From: Leclercia sp. S52 | Lineage (GTDB): Bacteria; Pseudomonadota; Gammaproteobacteria; Enterobacterales; Enterobacteriaceae | Assembly: GCF_039727615.1 (NCBI RefSeq) | Contig: NZ_CP152474.1 | Span: 2,046,001-2,110,000 of the forward strand | Direction: 5' to 3' | Length of the DNA stretch: 64,000 nt | Shown: positions 29,868 through 40,381 of the stretch, piece by piece | How positions within the stretch are numbered: position 1 is the first letter of the stretch | How the letters are laid out: each line of letters starts with the position of its first letter | Notes under the pieces: generated by a model | What the model was told of the DNA's origin: nothing | The model's input: only the letters and a program-made list of their open reading frames with translations | The model's database searches: none | Program-made: the position numbers and the translations under genes

Positions 29868-30992
29868 ATGAAATCGGGTCGCTATATTGGCGTAATGTCA
29901 GGAACCAGTCTGGATGGCGTGGATGTCGTTCTCGCAGCAATCGACGAGAATATGGTGGCACAGCAGGCAAGCCTTAGCTGGCCCATTCCCCCGGAAACCA
30001 AACAAGCGATCCTGAATATCTGTCAGGGCCAGCAGCTCACGCTGTCTCAGCTGGGGCAACTGGATACGCAGCTCGGACGTCTGTTTGGCGATGCGGTGCT
30101 GGCGCTGATGAATCAGGAAGATCTGCGCCCTCAGGATGTGGTGGCGATCGGCTGCCACGGCCAGACGGTCTGGCATGAGCCGGGCGGGGAAGCGCCTCAT
30201 ACCCTGCAGATTGGCGATAACAACCAGATCGTGGCCAAAACCGGCGTGACGGTCGTCGGCGATTTCCGCCGTCGGGATATGGCGCTCGGCGGGCAGGGCG
30301 CGCCGCTGGTTCCGGCCTTCCATCACGCGCTGCTAGCCCACCCGACGGAGCGCCGCATGGTGCTCAATATTGGCGGTATCGCCAATCTCTCCTTATTGAT
30401 CCCCGGGCAGCCGGTACGCGGTTTCGACACCGGGCCGGGGAATATGCTGATGGACGCCTGGATCTGGCGTCAGGCCGGCAAACCTTACGATAAAGACGCC
30501 CAGTGGGCCTGCAGCGGTAAGGTCATCATCCCGCTGCTGCAAAGCATGCTCTGCGATCCCTATTTTGCCGCCCCGGCACCGAAGAGCACCGGCCGCGAGT
30601 ATTTCAACTACGGCTGGCTGGAGCGCCAGCTGGCGAACTTCCCGGGCCTGGCCCCGCAAGATGTGCAGGCTACGCTGGCTGAGCTGACCGCCGTCTCGGT
30701 GTCGGAACAGGTATTGCTGAGCGGCGGCTGCGATCGTCTGCTGGTGTGCGGCGGCGGGAGCCGTAACCCGCTGCTGATGGCGCGACTGGCCGGTCTGCTG
30801 CCGGGCACGGAGGTTAGCACTACCGATAAGGCCGGGATCAGCGGCGATGATATGGAAGCGCTGGCCTTCGCCTGGCTGGCGTGGCGAACGGTGGCGGGCC
30901 TGCCGGGAAATCTGCCTTCCGTGACCGGCGCGCGGGAAGCCAGCGTGTTAGGTGCTGTTTTTCCAGCCAATCCGCGGCAAAATCAGAGTTAA
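29868..30992 (+). CDS. anmK: Anhydro-N-acetylmuramic acid kinase
   Basis: A 374-aa kinase that opens and phosphorylates 1,6-anhydroMurNAc during peptidoglycan recycling. The ATP-binding [13 protein letters not shown] starts at residue ~10, with [29 protein letters not shown] and [12 protein letters not shown] downstream. The 215-bp gap before it holds the slyB control region. Confidence 0.96.
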   Translation: MKSGRYIGVMSGTSLDGVDVVLAAIDENMVAQQASLSWPIPPETKQAILNICQGQQLTLSQLGQLDTQLGRLFGDAVLALMNQEDLRPQDVVAIGCHGQTVWHEPGGEAPHTLQIGDNNQIVAKTGVTVVGDFRRRDMALGGQGAPLVPAFHHALLAHPTERRMVLNIGGIANLSLLIPGQPVRGFDTGPGNMLMDAWIWRQAGKPYDKDAQWACSGKVIIPLLQSMLCDPYFAAPAPKSTGREYFNYGWLERQLANFPGLAPQDVQATLAELTAVSVSEQVLLSGGCDRLLVCGGGSRNPLLMARLAGLLPGTEVSTTDKAGISGDDMEALAFAWLAWRTVAGLPGNLPSVTGAREASVLGAVFPANPRQNQS

Positions 30993-31088
30993 CCGAATTT
31001 CGCTTAAAGGCGTGATGGGTAGAATGACACGGAAAAACGGGAGGGCGTTTGCGCCCTCCGGGACCAGGAAAGTCTTCGGAACTCACCC

Positions 31089-31412
31089 ATGAAAAAACTG
31101 CTTCTTGCTTTATCCCCCTTCCTGCTGGCGAGCTGTAGCGTCTACAACCAGTTTGTCGAACGCATGCAAACCGACACCCTGGCGTACCAGTGCGAAGAGA
31201 AACCGCTCACCGTGAAGCTCAATAATCCTCGTCAGGAAGTCAGTTTCGTCTATGACAACAAGCTGCTGACGCTGAAGCAGGGGATGTCGGCTTCCGGCAC
31301 CCGTTACAGCGACGGGGTGTATGTGTTCTGGTCGAAAGGCGACAGCGCGACGGTCTACAAGCGCGATCGCATCGTGCTGAACAATTGTCAGATCGAAAAT
31401 CCGAAGCGTTGA
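31089..31412 (+). CDS. mliC: Membrane-bound C-type lysozyme inhibitor MliC (YdhA)
   Basis: A 107-aa lipoprotein; lipobox LLASC with Cys16. The mature domain carries [12 protein letters not shown], a disulfide pair and [14 protein letters not shown], the lysozyme-inhibiting MliC fold. It lies 96 bp after anmK. Confidence 0.94.
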   Translation: MKKLLLALSPFLLASCSVYNQFVERMQTDTLAYQCEEKPLTVKLNNPRQEVSFVYDNKLLTLKQGMSASGTRYSDGVYVFWSKGDSATVYKRDRIVLNNCQIENPKR

Positions 31413-31469
31413 GATTTTGCAGGGGGCGGCGCACAATAGCGTCACCCATTGTCAATGTCAGCTAACGCC

Positions 31470-32126
31470 ATGTCAGATAACGACGAATTGCAGAATATCG
31501 CGCACCTCAGGCGCGAATACACCAAAGGCGGCCTGCGTCGCCAGGATCTCCCCGCCGAGCCGCTGGTGCTGTTTGAGCACTGGCTGAAACAGGCCTGTGA
31601 AGCCCGTCTGGCCGATCCCACCGCGATGGTGGTAGCGACGGTCGACGAACAGGGTCAACCCTACCAGCGCATTGTGCTGCTCAAGCACTATGACGAGAAA
31701 GGGCTGGTGTTCTACACCAACCTCGGCAGCCGCAAAGCGCACCACCTCGAAAATAACCCGCGCATCAGCCTGCTCTTCCCCTGGCACATGCTGGAGCGTC
31801 AGGTGATGGTCACCGGCACCGTCGAGCGCCTCTCTACCCTGGAAGTGGTGAAATATTTCCACAGCCGCCCACGCGACAGCCAGATTGGCGCCTGGGTCTC
31901 GAAACAGTCGAGCCGCATTTCCGCACGCGGCGTGCTGGAGAGCAAGTTCCTTGAGCTGAAACAGAAGTTCCAGCAGGGCGAAGTGCCCCTGCCAAGCTTC
32001 TGGGGCGGTTTCCGCGTCTCGGTTCAGCAGATGGAGTTCTGGCAGGGCGGTGAACATCGCCTGCACGACCGCTTTTTATACCAGCGTGATAACGACGCCT
32101 GGAAAATCGATCGTCTCGCACCTTAA
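31470..32126 (+). CDS. pdxH: Pyridoxine/pyridoxamine 5'-phosphate oxidase
   Basis: A 218-aa FMN enzyme making pyridoxal 5'-phosphate. It contains [54 protein letters not shown] and the C-terminal [10 protein letters not shown]. The ATG at 31470 gives the exact E. coli length. Confidence 0.97.
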   Translation: MSDNDELQNIAHLRREYTKGGLRRQDLPAEPLVLFEHWLKQACEARLADPTAMVVATVDEQGQPYQRIVLLKHYDEKGLVFYTNLGSRKAHHLENNPRISLLFPWHMLERQVMVTGTVERLSTLEVVKYFHSRPRDSQIGAWVSKQSSRISARGVLESKFLELKQKFQQGEVPLPSFWGGFRVSVQQMEFWQGGEHRLHDRFLYQRDNDAWKIDRLAP

Positions 32127-32252
32127 TCCCCGAAATTTGTTCTCTTAAGCGCTGGTACAACGGGTGTCAGCGCTTTATTCTATGTACCTTTCGCGTCTGG
32201 CGAAAAGTCGTGTACCGGCAGAGGTGCAGTCGTTTTATACATGGAGAATTTG

Positions 32253-33533
32253 ATGGCAAGCAGTAACTTGATTAAACAATTGCAAGAGCGGGGGCTGGTA
32301 GCCCAGGTGACGGACGAGGAAGCGTTAGCAGAGCGACTGGCGCAAGGCCCGATCGCGCTCTATTGCGGCTTCGATCCTACCGCCGACAGCTTGCATTTGG
32401 GGCATCTGGTTCCATTGTTATGCCTGAAACGCTTCCAGCTGGCAGGCCATAAGCCTGTGGCGCTGGTCGGCGGCGCAACGGGTCTGATTGGTGACCCGAG
32501 CTTCAAAGCCGCTGAGCGTAAACTGAATACGGCAGACACCGTGCAGGAGTGGGTGGATAAGATCCGCAAACAGGTCGCCCCGTTCCTCGATTTCGACTGT
32601 GGTGAAAACTCAGCGATCGCCGCTAACAACTACGACTGGTTCGGTGGCATGAACGTGCTGACCTTCCTGCGTGATATCGGCAAGCACTTCTCCGTTAATC
32701 AGATGATCAACAAAGAAGCGGTGAAGCAGCGTCTGAACCGTGACGACCAGGGCATCTCGTTCACCGAGTTCTCTTATAACCTGCTGCAGGGTTATGACTT
32801 CGCCTGCCTGAACAACCTGCACGGCGTGTCGCTGCAGATTGGCGGCTCCGATCAGTGGGGTAACATCACCTCCGGTATCGACCTGACCCGTCGTCTGCAC
32901 CAGAACCAGGTCTTCGGCCTGACGGTTCCGCTGATCACCAAAGCCGACGGCACCAAGTTCGGTAAGACCGAAGGCGGCGCGGTATGGCTCGATCCGAAGA
33001 AAACCAGCCCGTACAAGTTCTACCAGTTTTGGATCAACACCGCGGATGCTGACGTCTATCGCTTCCTGAAGTTCTTCACCTTTATGGATCTGGAAGAGAT
33101 CAACGCCCTGGAAGAAGAAGACAAGAACAGCGGCAAAGCCCCGCGCGCCCAGTACGTACTGGCGGAGCAGGTCACGAAGCTGGTTCACGGTGAAGAGGGC
33201 CTGGCGGCCGCGAAGCGTATTACCGCCAGCCTGTTCAACGGTACCCTGAGCGATCTGAGCGAAGCTGACTTCGAACAGCTGGCGCAGGACGGCGTGCCAA
33301 TGGTTGAGATGGAGAAAGGGGCAGACCTGATGCAGGCGCTGGTGGACTCCGGGCTGCAGCCGTCCCGTGGCCAGGCGCGTAAAACCATCGCCTCGAACGC
33401 CATCACCATCAACGGCGAAAAACAGTCCAACGAGGAGTATACCTTTGTGGACAGCGATCGCCTGTTTGGCCGCTACACCTTACTGCGTCGCGGCAAAAAG
33501 AATTACTGTCTGATCTGTTGGAAGTCATCGTAA
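32253..33533 (+). CDS. tyrS: Tyrosyl-tRNA synthetase
   Basis: A 426-aa class I synthetase. The HIGH-type motif is HLGH in [12 protein letters not shown] (~45-56), KMSKS appears as KFGKTEG, and an S4 RNA-binding domain is at the C terminus ([17 protein letters not shown]). The protein ends CWKSS, two residues beyond the K-12 protein. The ATG at 32253 matches the E. coli start. It sits between pdxH and pdxY as in E. coli. Confidence 0.97.
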   Translation: MASSNLIKQLQERGLVAQVTDEEALAERLAQGPIALYCGFDPTADSLHLGHLVPLLCLKRFQLAGHKPVALVGGATGLIGDPSFKAAERKLNTADTVQEWVDKIRKQVAPFLDFDCGENSAIAANNYDWFGGMNVLTFLRDIGKHFSVNQMINKEAVKQRLNRDDQGISFTEFSYNLLQGYDFACLNNLHGVSLQIGGSDQWGNITSGIDLTRRLHQNQVFGLTVPLITKADGTKFGKTEGGAVWLDPKKTSPYKFYQFWINTADADVYRFLKFFTFMDLEEINALEEEDKNSGKAPRAQYVLAEQVTKLVHGEEGLAAAKRITASLFNGTLSDLSEADFEQLAQDGVPMVEMEKGADLMQALVDSGLQPSRGQARKTIASNAITINGEKQSNEEYTFVDSDRLFGRYTLLRRGKKNYCLICWKSS

Positions 33534-33540
33534 AAGCACA

Positions 33541-33572
33541 GGGGCATGGGAAACCATGCCCCTTTATTTTTT
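33541..33572 (+). terminator. Terminator or attenuator after tyrS
   Basis: GGGGCATGG-gaaa-CCATGCCCC then TTTATTTTTT, directly after tyrS and 19 bp before pdxY. Read-through would be needed for pdxY expression from the tyrS promoter. Confidence 0.85.
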
Positions 33573-33590
33573 CAGGGTTGTGGTAAGAAA

Positions 33591-34452
33591 ATGAAGAATA
33601 TCCTCGCCATCCAGTCCCACGTCGTGTTTGGGCATGCTGGCAACAGCGCCGCTGAATTTCCGATGCGTCGTCTCGGGGCCAACGTCTGGCCGTTAAATAC
33701 CGTTCAGTTTTCCAATCATACGCAATACGGCAAGTGGACCGGTTGCGTGATGCCGCCCGCCCATCTGACAGAGATTGTCCAGGGCATTGCGGAGATCGAC
33801 AAGCTCAAAACCTGTGACGCCGTGCTGAGCGGCTATCTGGGGTCAGCCGAGCAGGGCGAGCATATTCTGGGGATTGTCCGTCAGGTGAAGGCGGCCAATC
33901 CGGCGGCGAAATATTTCTGCGATCCGGTGATGGGTCACCCGGAGAAGGGCTGCATCGTCGCGCCTGGCGTCGCGGAGTTTCATGTCCGTCATGCTTTACC
34001 GGCCAGCGACATCATCGCCCCGAACCTTATCGAGCTGGAGATCCTCTGTGAGCATCCGGTCAATAGCGTGGAAGAGGCCATTGCGGCATCCCGCGAGCTG
34101 ATTGCGAAGGGCCCGGAGATCGTGCTGGTGAAGCATCTGGCGCGCGCCGGGATCAGCCCGGACCGCTTTGAGATGCTGCTGGTAACCAAAGACGAAGCCT
34201 GGCACATCAGCCGTCCGCTGGTGGATTTCGGCAGCCGTCAGCCGGTGGGCGTTGGAGATGTGACCAGCGGTCTGCTGCTGGTGAAACTGCTGCAGGGGGG
34301 CAACGGTGCGCGATGCGCTTGAGCATGTCACTGCAGCGGTGTATGAAATCATGATCGCCACAAAGAACATGCAGGAGTACGAGCTGCAGGTTGTGGCCGC
34401 ACAGGACCGGATTGCGAAGCCGGAGCACCTGTTTAGCGCGACCCGGCTTTAG
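33591..34452 (+). CDS. pdxY: Pyridoxal kinase PdxY (one frameshift)
   Basis: A ribokinase-family kinase of the B6 salvage pathway; corrected length 286 aa. The text [34 protein letters not shown] and [17 protein letters not shown] follows E. coli PdxY. The frame then breaks in a G6 run (34295-34300). Removing one G restores [18 protein letters not shown] through the natural C terminus EHLFSATRL. As read, the last ~50 residues are lost. Confidence 0.93.
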
Positions 34453-34461
34453 CATCATAAT

Positions 34462-34531
34462 GCCCGGCGGCGCTGCGCTTGCACGGGCCTGGAAAACCGT
34501 AGGCCGGGTAAGCGCCAGCGCCACCCGGCAA
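34462..34531. repeat. REP/BIME element between pdxY and gstA
   Basis: Two inverted REP-like units: GCCCGGCGGCGCTGCGCTTG near 34462 and the converse GTAGGCCGGGTAAGCGCCAG with CGCCACCCGGC at 34499-34530. These GC-rich palindromes are typical of enterobacterial intergenic REP sequences and can stabilise mRNA 3' ends of the convergent neighbours. Confidence 0.75.
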
Positions 34532-34536
34532 CAGAC

Positions 34537-35142
34537 TTACTTCAACCCTTCCGCTTCCAGCGCTGCCGCTACGGCAGGACGCTCCGCCATACGCTGCATA
34601 TACGCGTCAATATGGCTCAACCCTTCCATGTTCAGCTTCACGGCCCGCGCCCAGCGCAGAACGGTAAACAGATAGGCATCGGCAATGGTAAAGCGCTGAC
34701 CGCAGATCCACTGCTCGTCTTTCAGCGACTCGTTCACATACTGCAGCTTTTTCTCCAGCAGGGCGCGTACGGTCGGCTTGTACTCTTCCGGGGTATCCGG
34801 GCGGAACAGCGGGGTGAAGCCTTTGTGCAGCTCGGTGGCGATGTAGTTCATCCATTCGAGGGTTTTATAGCGGGCGATGCTGCCGGTTGGGGCCAGCAGC
34901 TGGCGATCCGCGACGCCATCCGCCAGGTATTGCATGATCGCCACCCCTTCGGTCAGCAGGGTACCGTCTTCCAGCAGCAGGGCCGGGACCTGGCCTTTAG
35001 GATTCACCGCGAAAAAATCATCGCCGTTTTCCAGACGCTTCTTCATCAGATCCACCCCGTTGAGGGTGAAGTCTTTACCGCTCTCGCGCAGCGTAATATG
35101 GGAGGCAAGAGAGCAGGCGCCTGGTTTATAGAACAGTTTCAT
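34537..35142 (-). CDS. gstA: Glutathione S-transferase GstA
   Basis: A 201-aa beta-class GST; the N-terminal [16 protein letters not shown] carries the Cys10 that forms the mixed disulfide. [18 protein letters not shown] and a helical C-terminal domain follow. It matches E. coli GstA (201 aa). Confidence 0.97.
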   Translation of the reverse strand: MKLFYKPGACSLASHITLRESGKDFTLNGVDLMKKRLENGDDFFAVNPKGQVPALLLEDGTLLTEGVAIMQYLADGVADRQLLAPTGSIARYKTLEWMNYIATELHKGFTPLFRPDTPEEYKPTVRALLEKKLQYVNESLKDEQWICGQRFTIADAYLFTVLRWARAVKLNMEGLSHIDAYMQRMAERPAVAAALEAEGLK

Positions 35143-35192
35143 CGGTCACTCCTGTTTACGTAGGTTTATCCTATGGTAGTGCGGCCCAGGAT

Positions 35193-35225
35193 AAAAAAAA
35201 GCCGCTAACGCACAGTTAGCGGCTT
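35193..35225 (-). terminator. Terminator after dtpA
   Basis: GCCGCTAAC-gcaca-GTTAGCGGC followed on the minus strand by T8. It separates dtpA from gstA. Confidence 0.88.
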
Positions 35226-35249
35226 CAATTCAGTCGTTTCCCGATGACA

Positions 35250-36758
35250 TTACGCGGTCGCGGTTTTGCTCGCTTTTGCGGTAGTGTCGTCGTCCTGAGT
35301 CATGCGATTCAGTTTCGGTGCGGTCAGCATCATCAGCACGGCGATAACCGCGGTGGCGATACCAATCTGCAGGAATACGTCACCGTAGACATGCAGAGAC
35401 TGCAGCGGGTCGGTTACGTCAGATGGCACGGCCATCAGGTTAGCAATCTTACCGGCGATGATCGCTGCACCGGCAGTGGTCAGGAACCAGCTACCCATGA
35501 TGAAGCCCATCAGACGCTGTGGCACCAGCTGTGCAACCATCGCCAGACCCAGACCGGAAATCATCAGCTCACCGATAGACTGCAGGGCGTAGCTCAGGAT
35601 CAGCCAGTTAACGGAGACGATACCGGCGTCGCTGGCGAATTTCGCGCCCAGCGGCAGCACCAGGAAGGCACCGGAGCACAGCACCATACCCACCGCGAAC
35701 TTGTGCGGCATCGGCAGGCGGTCGCCCATCTTGTTATAGATAGCGGCCAGAATCGGGCTACCAATCATGATCCAGAACGGGTTCAGGGCCTGGAACTGCT
35801 CAGGTTCGAACGCGATGCCGAGGATAGAGTGCTCAACGTTACGGATAGCGAAGAAGTTCAGGGACGTTGGCATCTGGCTGTACAGGACGAAGAAGACAAT
35901 GGCTTCAACCATCAGGATGAAGGCAACAATCATCTTACGACGTGCTGCGCCCTGCATGGCAAAGGCTTCTTTGGCGAAGATACAGACGATACCCAGCGCA
36001 ACCACGCCCAGCACCGCACGCGCGATACCCTGGTTGTGCAGCAGCCAGGTGGCAACGGCAACCAGAATCACCACGCCGACGATGGTCGCCAGCAGTTTGC
36101 CCATCTGTACCGGCGCAAAGTCAGGCTTGGAACCGTAGTCCTTCACCCAGCTGCGGCAGAACAGGAAGTTCACCACGGTGATCAGCATCCCGACGAAGCT
36201 CAGGGCAAACGCCACGCTCCAGCCGAATTTCGCTGCCAGCCACGGGGTCGCCAGCATAGAGAAGAAGGAACCGATGTTGATGGCCATGTAGTACATGGTA
36301 AATGCGCCATCGAGACGGGGATCATCTTTGTTATAGCAGGTCGAGAGCAGGGAAGATGGGTTCGCCTTGAACAGGCCGTTACCGACCGCGATGGTCGCCA
36401 TACCCATGTACACCACACCGGCATCATGACCAGACCAGGCAACCAGACCGTAACCGATCGCCAGAACGATGGCGCCCAGCAGAATGACACGTTTGGTTCC
36501 CAGTACTTTATCGCCCAGCCAGCCGCCAATCGCGACCAGACCGTACACCAGAGCACTGAAAGAAGAGAACAGCGTGATGGAATCAGCTTCGGACATACCC
36601 AGTTGTTTAACCAGGTAAACCGCCATGATCCCTTGCAGACCGTAGTAACCGAAACGTTCCCACAGCTCAATGGAGAAAATGAGATAGAACGATTTCGGTT
36701 GTTTGAAAGCGTTAAGACTTACGCTTTCCTCAGCTGGTTTATTGTTTGCAGTAGACAC
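35250..36758 (-). CDS. dtpA: Dipeptide/tripeptide permease DtpA (YdgR/TppB)
   Basis: A 502-aa proton-coupled peptide transporter of the POT family with 14 membrane helices. Landmarks are [19 protein letters not shown] (the ExxERF motif), [13 protein letters not shown] and [15 protein letters not shown]. Start is GTG at 36758 ([10 protein letters not shown]), with AGAGG upstream; no in-frame ATG fits. Confidence 0.96.
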   Translation of the reverse strand: MSTANNKPAEESVSLNAFKQPKSFYLIFSIELWERFGYYGLQGIMAVYLVKQLGMSEADSITLFSSFSALVYGLVAIGGWLGDKVLGTKRVILLGAIVLAIGYGLVAWSGHDAGVVYMGMATIAVGNGLFKANPSSLLSTCYNKDDPRLDGAFTMYYMAINIGSFFSMLATPWLAAKFGWSVAFALSFVGMLITVVNFLFCRSWVKDYGSKPDFAPVQMGKLLATIVGVVILVAVATWLLHNQGIARAVLGVVALGIVCIFAKEAFAMQGAARRKMIVAFILMVEAIVFFVLYSQMPTSLNFFAIRNVEHSILGIAFEPEQFQALNPFWIMIGSPILAAIYNKMGDRLPMPHKFAVGMVLCSGAFLVLPLGAKFASDAGIVSVNWLILSYALQSIGELMISGLGLAMVAQLVPQRLMGFIMGSWFLTTAGAAIIAGKIANLMAVPSDVTDPLQSLHVYGDVFLQIGIATAVIAVLMMLTAPKLNRMTQDDDTTAKASKTATA

Positions 36759-37350
36759 ATATACCTCTTTTTTTACATCCCATATTAACGGGGGTGTTCA
36801 TAGCGTGAAGACCGTAGTCCATCCGCTTTATAGTTATAGTGGGAGGGGAAACGGCGGGTAATGTTCACTATCCTGACCCATCTGGCAAGGCGTTTGTAAT
36901 ACTCTGTTACATATAACTCCCGCGCTATAATGCGCCAGAAACCTAAATGTTATTTAGCGTTAAATTTTACCGTTGCGGTGAAACTGGTTTTTTCCACTAT
37001 CACTTAGCCGAAAAAGTGCGCAACTGGCGATATGTTCTGCTGTAAAAGGGAAAGGGCAGTGATATGGGCTAAGTTCTGAAATATATCCGGTCATATCTTC
37101 CGGTTATCAGGGGCGATTTGTTGATGCAATAAGGCTTTATTAGGTTTTTCGATACATAAAATTAACACCATGTGAACAGAGTGATCCCGATCACATTTAT
37201 ATAGAAAATTTCGCTGACGAAAAAACAATTAACCTGTTTTATTGTTATATAGCCGCACAATCCGCGAAGGACGAACTTTGACTCAGGCAGAATGGCTGTG
37301 AAAGTGGATATGAGCAGGGAGTCATACTTTCTGTAAGAAATACACAGCGT
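36759..37350. other. Long gap between dtpA and nth; contains a CRP-like palindrome
   Basis: No coding sequence could be supported. It holds the dtpA control region. At 37180-37195 it contains AGTGATCCCGATCACA, a close CRP-type site (GTGA-N6-TCAC) about 420 bp from the dtpA start. A short AT-rich stretch around 37200-37250 follows. Confidence 0.5.
37180..37195. promoter_or_regulatory. CRP-like site
   Basis: AGTGATCCCGATCACA has both GTGA and TCAC half-sites at 6-bp spacing. Its distance from dtpA and the absence of a recognisable plus-strand gene leave its target unclear. Confidence 0.45.
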
Positions 37351-37374
37351 AAAAAAACCGTCGGATGACGGTTT
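37351..37374 (-). terminator. Terminator of the rsx-nth operon
   Basis: AAACCGTC-ggat-GACGGTTT followed on the minus strand by T7. Its stem overlaps the nth stop codon by one base. Confidence 0.88.
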
Positions 37375-38009
37375 CAGAGGTCGGTTTTCTCTTTATATTC
37401 ACAGAGATCTTCGATAATGCAGGAGCCGCAGCGCGGTTTCCGCGCGATGCACGTATAGCGCCCATGGAGGATAAACCAGTGATGGCAATCGACCTTAAAC
37501 TCCGCCGGAACCACCTTCAGAAGCTTCTCTTCCACCAGTTCGACGTTCTTGCCGGGGGCGAAATTGGTGCGGTTACAGACGCGGAAGATATGGGTATCCA
37601 CGGCTATCGTTGGCCAGCCAAAGGCGGTATTCAGCACCACGTTGGCGGTTTTACGCCCTACGCCGGGCAGGGCTTCCAGCGCGGCACGATCTTCCGGCAC
37701 CTCACCACCGTGCAGCTCCAGCAGCATACGGCAGGTCTTGATTACGTTCTCGGCTTTGCTGTTAAACAGGCCGATTGTCTTGATATAGGATTTGACGCCC
37801 TCTACGCCCAGCTCCAGCATCGCCTGCGGCGTGTTGGCGACGGGATAGAGCTTCGCGGTGGCTTTATTCACGCTCACGTCAGTGGCCTGCGCAGAGAGCA
37901 GGACTGCGATCAGCAGTTCAAACGGCGAGGTAAAGTTCAGTTCGGTCGTCGGGTGCGGGTTGTTATCCCGCAGGCGCTGCAAAATGGTTAAACGCTTCTC
38001 TTTGTTCAT
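37374..38009 (-). CDS. nth: Endonuclease III
   Basis: A 211-aa DNA glycosylase/AP lyase for oxidised pyrimidines. The helix-hairpin-helix [15 protein letters not shown] carries the catalytic Lys120. Asp138 is in VDTHIFRV. The 4Fe-4S loop is C-x6-C-x2-C-x5-C in [17 protein letters not shown]. It ends the rsx operon and overlaps rsxE by 4 bp. Confidence 0.98.
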   Translation of the reverse strand: MNKEKRLTILQRLRDNNPHPTTELNFTSPFELLIAVLLSAQATDVSVNKATAKLYPVANTPQAMLELGVEGVKSYIKTIGLFNSKAENVIKTCRMLLELHGGEVPEDRAALEALPGVGRKTANVVLNTAFGWPTIAVDTHIFRVCNRTNFAPGKNVELVEEKLLKVVPAEFKVDCHHWFILHGRYTCIARKPRCGSCIIEDLCEYKEKTDL

Positions 38010-38692
38010 GAGGCCTTCTCAGGGATCCCTTCCTCTACGCTGCGTGCAGCAGCGCGGCGCTTACGTTTCTCATCAATCAGGTATTTTACCGCCAGCATCA
38101 TGCCGAGGCCAATAAACGCGCCCGGTGGCAGCATCGCCAGCAGGAACGGCGTATCGGTGTGGAACACCTCAATGCGCAGTGATTTCGCCCAGCCGCCTAG
38201 CAGCGCGTCTGCGCCGTCGAAAAGGGTGCCATTGCCGAGGATTTCACGCATCGAGCCCAGCACGAACATCGCCCCGGTGGCCCCCATGCCAATGGAAAAG
38301 CCATCAAGGGCTGAGATCAGCGGGTCGTTCTTCACCGCAAAGGCTTCGGCGCGGCCGACCACGATACAGTTGGTCACGATCAGCGGGATAAAGATCCCCA
38401 GCGACTGATAGAGGCCAAAGGCGTAGGCGTTGATCAGCATCTGCACGACGCTCACCACCGAGGCGATGATCATCACGTAGATCGGAATACGGATTTCTGA
38501 CGGCGTCCAGCGACGCAGGGCCGAGATCGACAGGTTGGTCAGGGTCAGCACCAGCGTGGTGGCCAGACCCAGACCGAGCGCGTTAGTGGCGGTCGAGGTG
38601 ACGGCCAGCAGCGGACACATCCCCAGCAGCTGTACCAGAGCGGAGTTGTTCTTCCACAGACCCTGGACGATAACCTCTTTAACCTGGCTCAT
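38006..38692 (-). CDS. rsxE: Electron transport complex subunit RsxE
   Basis: A 228-aa integral membrane subunit of the Rsx (Rnf-like) complex, with about six helices. [26 protein letters not shown] and [17 protein letters not shown] are conserved. I take ATG 38692, which fits the E. coli start better than the GTG at 38698. The C-terminal tail is divergent from E. coli. Confidence 0.95.
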   Translation of the reverse strand: MSQVKEVIVQGLWKNNSALVQLLGMCPLLAVTSTATNALGLGLATTLVLTLTNLSISALRRWTPSEIRIPIYVMIIASVVSVVQMLINAYAFGLYQSLGIFIPLIVTNCIVVGRAEAFAVKNDPLISALDGFSIGMGATGAMFVLGSMREILGNGTLFDGADALLGGWAKSLRIEVFHTDTPFLLAMLPPGAFIGLGMMLAVKYLIDEKRKRRAAARSVEEGIPEKAS

Positions 38693-38694
38693 GA

Positions 38695-39316
38695 TCACTC
38701 CTCACAGGCGGGCAGATTGTTAAGTTGCGCAGGCAGCGTCTGAGCATAGACGCCCGCACGTTTAACGGCATTCACCACCGCACGAGGGGTGATGGTCGCA
38801 CCGGTAAACTGATCGAATTCACCGCCATCTTTCTTCACCGCGAAGGCCGGATCGTTGCTGCCGTGGATGGTTTTGCCGGCAAAGTGCAAAATCCAGTCGC
38901 TTAAGCGGGTTTCGATTTTATCCCCGAGGCCTGGCGTTTCGTGGTGCTCGGTGACGCGGGTTCCCAGTACGGTGCCGGAGAAATCGGTGCCGACCAGCAG
39001 CTGGATGGCGCCGGAATAGCCGTCTGGCGCAGTGACTTCCATCACCGCACCCACCGGGGCATCCCCTTTACGGGCGATAAAGATGCGGCGAGTACCTTTG
39101 CCTATGGGCGCGGCCTCGACAAGATAACAGCTTTTTTTGCAGATCGTTATCGTAGAGTTCCGCCGGGATCACCTGGTCAAAGAGCGCCTTTTGCTGACGG
39201 GCTGCCTGTTCGTCAATGGTGGATTTGGTCAGGCCGTTGACGAGGGCCGTCAGGCCGGTCAGCACCGCGGCAAACAGCGCCAGCGTCACGCCGTGTTTTT
39301 GCATCGTTTTTAACAT
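38695..39316 (-). CDS. rsxG: Electron transport complex subunit RsxG (one frameshift)
   Basis: A 206-aa FMN-bearing subunit once corrected. An N-terminal membrane anchor precedes a periplasmic domain; FMN attaches to the Thr in [13 protein letters not shown]. The frame breaks in a T7 run (39132-39138). Removing one base restores [17 protein letters not shown] and the family length. It overlaps the start of rsxE by a few bases. Confidence 0.93.
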
Positions 39317-39326
39317 GGCGAGTCCC

Positions 39327-40381
39327 TTAGCGATGGCCGTACACGCGCGGGCGCGTGTAGTAATCAATTAACGGTACGGTGATGTTAGCCAGCAGAACCG
39401 CAAAAGCCACGCCGTCCGGATAGCCGCCAAAGCTGCGGATCAGCCACACCAGCAGACCGGCCAGCGCGCCGAAAATCAGGCGTCCCCGGTTGGTGGTGGA
39501 GGCCGTCACCGGATCGGTCAGAATAAAGAACGCCCCCAGCATGGTCGCGCCGGACAGCAGATGGATCTGCGGGGAAGCCAGCGACTCCGGCGAAAATGCC
39601 CAGCCCAGGCCAGAACAGATCGCGAGAGTGACCAGGAAGCTCACCGGGATATGCCAGCGGATCGTTTTCTGCCACAGCAGGAATACTCCCCCCGGCCAGA
39701 TACGCCAGGTTAACCCACTGCCAGCCCGCGCCGGCCAGCACGCCACTGTAAATCGGGTACTGCAGGATCTGCTCCACGCTGTGACCGGCGTGCAGGGAGG
39801 TTTTAAAGGTATCGAGCGGGGTGGCCTGGCTGATGCCGTCCACGCCCATCCGCAGGGTGTTCATATCCGCGCCGCTGGCGGTATGGCCGGAGAAGATCAC
39901 CTGCAGGGCATCCATAAAGCCTGGCACGGTCGCGGCAATCTCATGCGGTGGCAGCCAGCTGGTCATCTGCACCGGGAAGGAGATCAGCAGCACTACGTAG
40001 CCAATCATCGCCGGGTTAAAGGGATTATGCCCGAGGCCGCCGTACAGCTGTTTAGCGATGATCACCGCGAATACGGTGCCGAGCACCACCATCCACCAGG
40101 GGGGCGAACGGCGGAATGCTGATCGCCAGCAGCAGGCCGGTGAGCAGGGCGGAGTTATCCGCCAGGATTTTGCTCACCGCGATTTTACGCAGTTTGAGGA
40201 CCAGGGCTTCCGCCGCCAGCGCGCTCGCGCAGCCGAGAACGATCTGCAGCAGCGTACCCCAGCCGAAGAACCAGACCTGAACGGCAATGCCCGGCAGCGC
40301 GGCCAGACAGACCAGCATCATGATGCGCGATGTCTGGCGCTGGTTGTGGGTATAAGGGGAGCTTGCGATTCTGAAAACCAT
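39327..40381 (-). CDS. rsxD: Electron transport complex subunit RsxD (two frameshifts)
   Basis: A 350-aa membrane subunit once corrected. FMN is expected on the Thr in [10 protein letters not shown] or the SGATMLGA region. Frame breaks occur in a G6 run (40099-40104, within [14 protein letters not shown]) and a C6 run (39688-39693, within [12 protein letters not shown]). Deleting one base from each restores full homology to E. coli RsxD (352 aa). Confidence 0.93.

Noticed and set aside
33516-33533. Frameshift at the tyrS C terminus
   Set aside because: The conserved [10 protein letters not shown] end is reached in frame; the gene is just two codons longer.
35244-36788. 514-aa plus-strand ORF opposite dtpA
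   Set aside because: Antisense shadow of a conserved transporter, composition biased to His/Gln/Arg, no ribosome-binding site.
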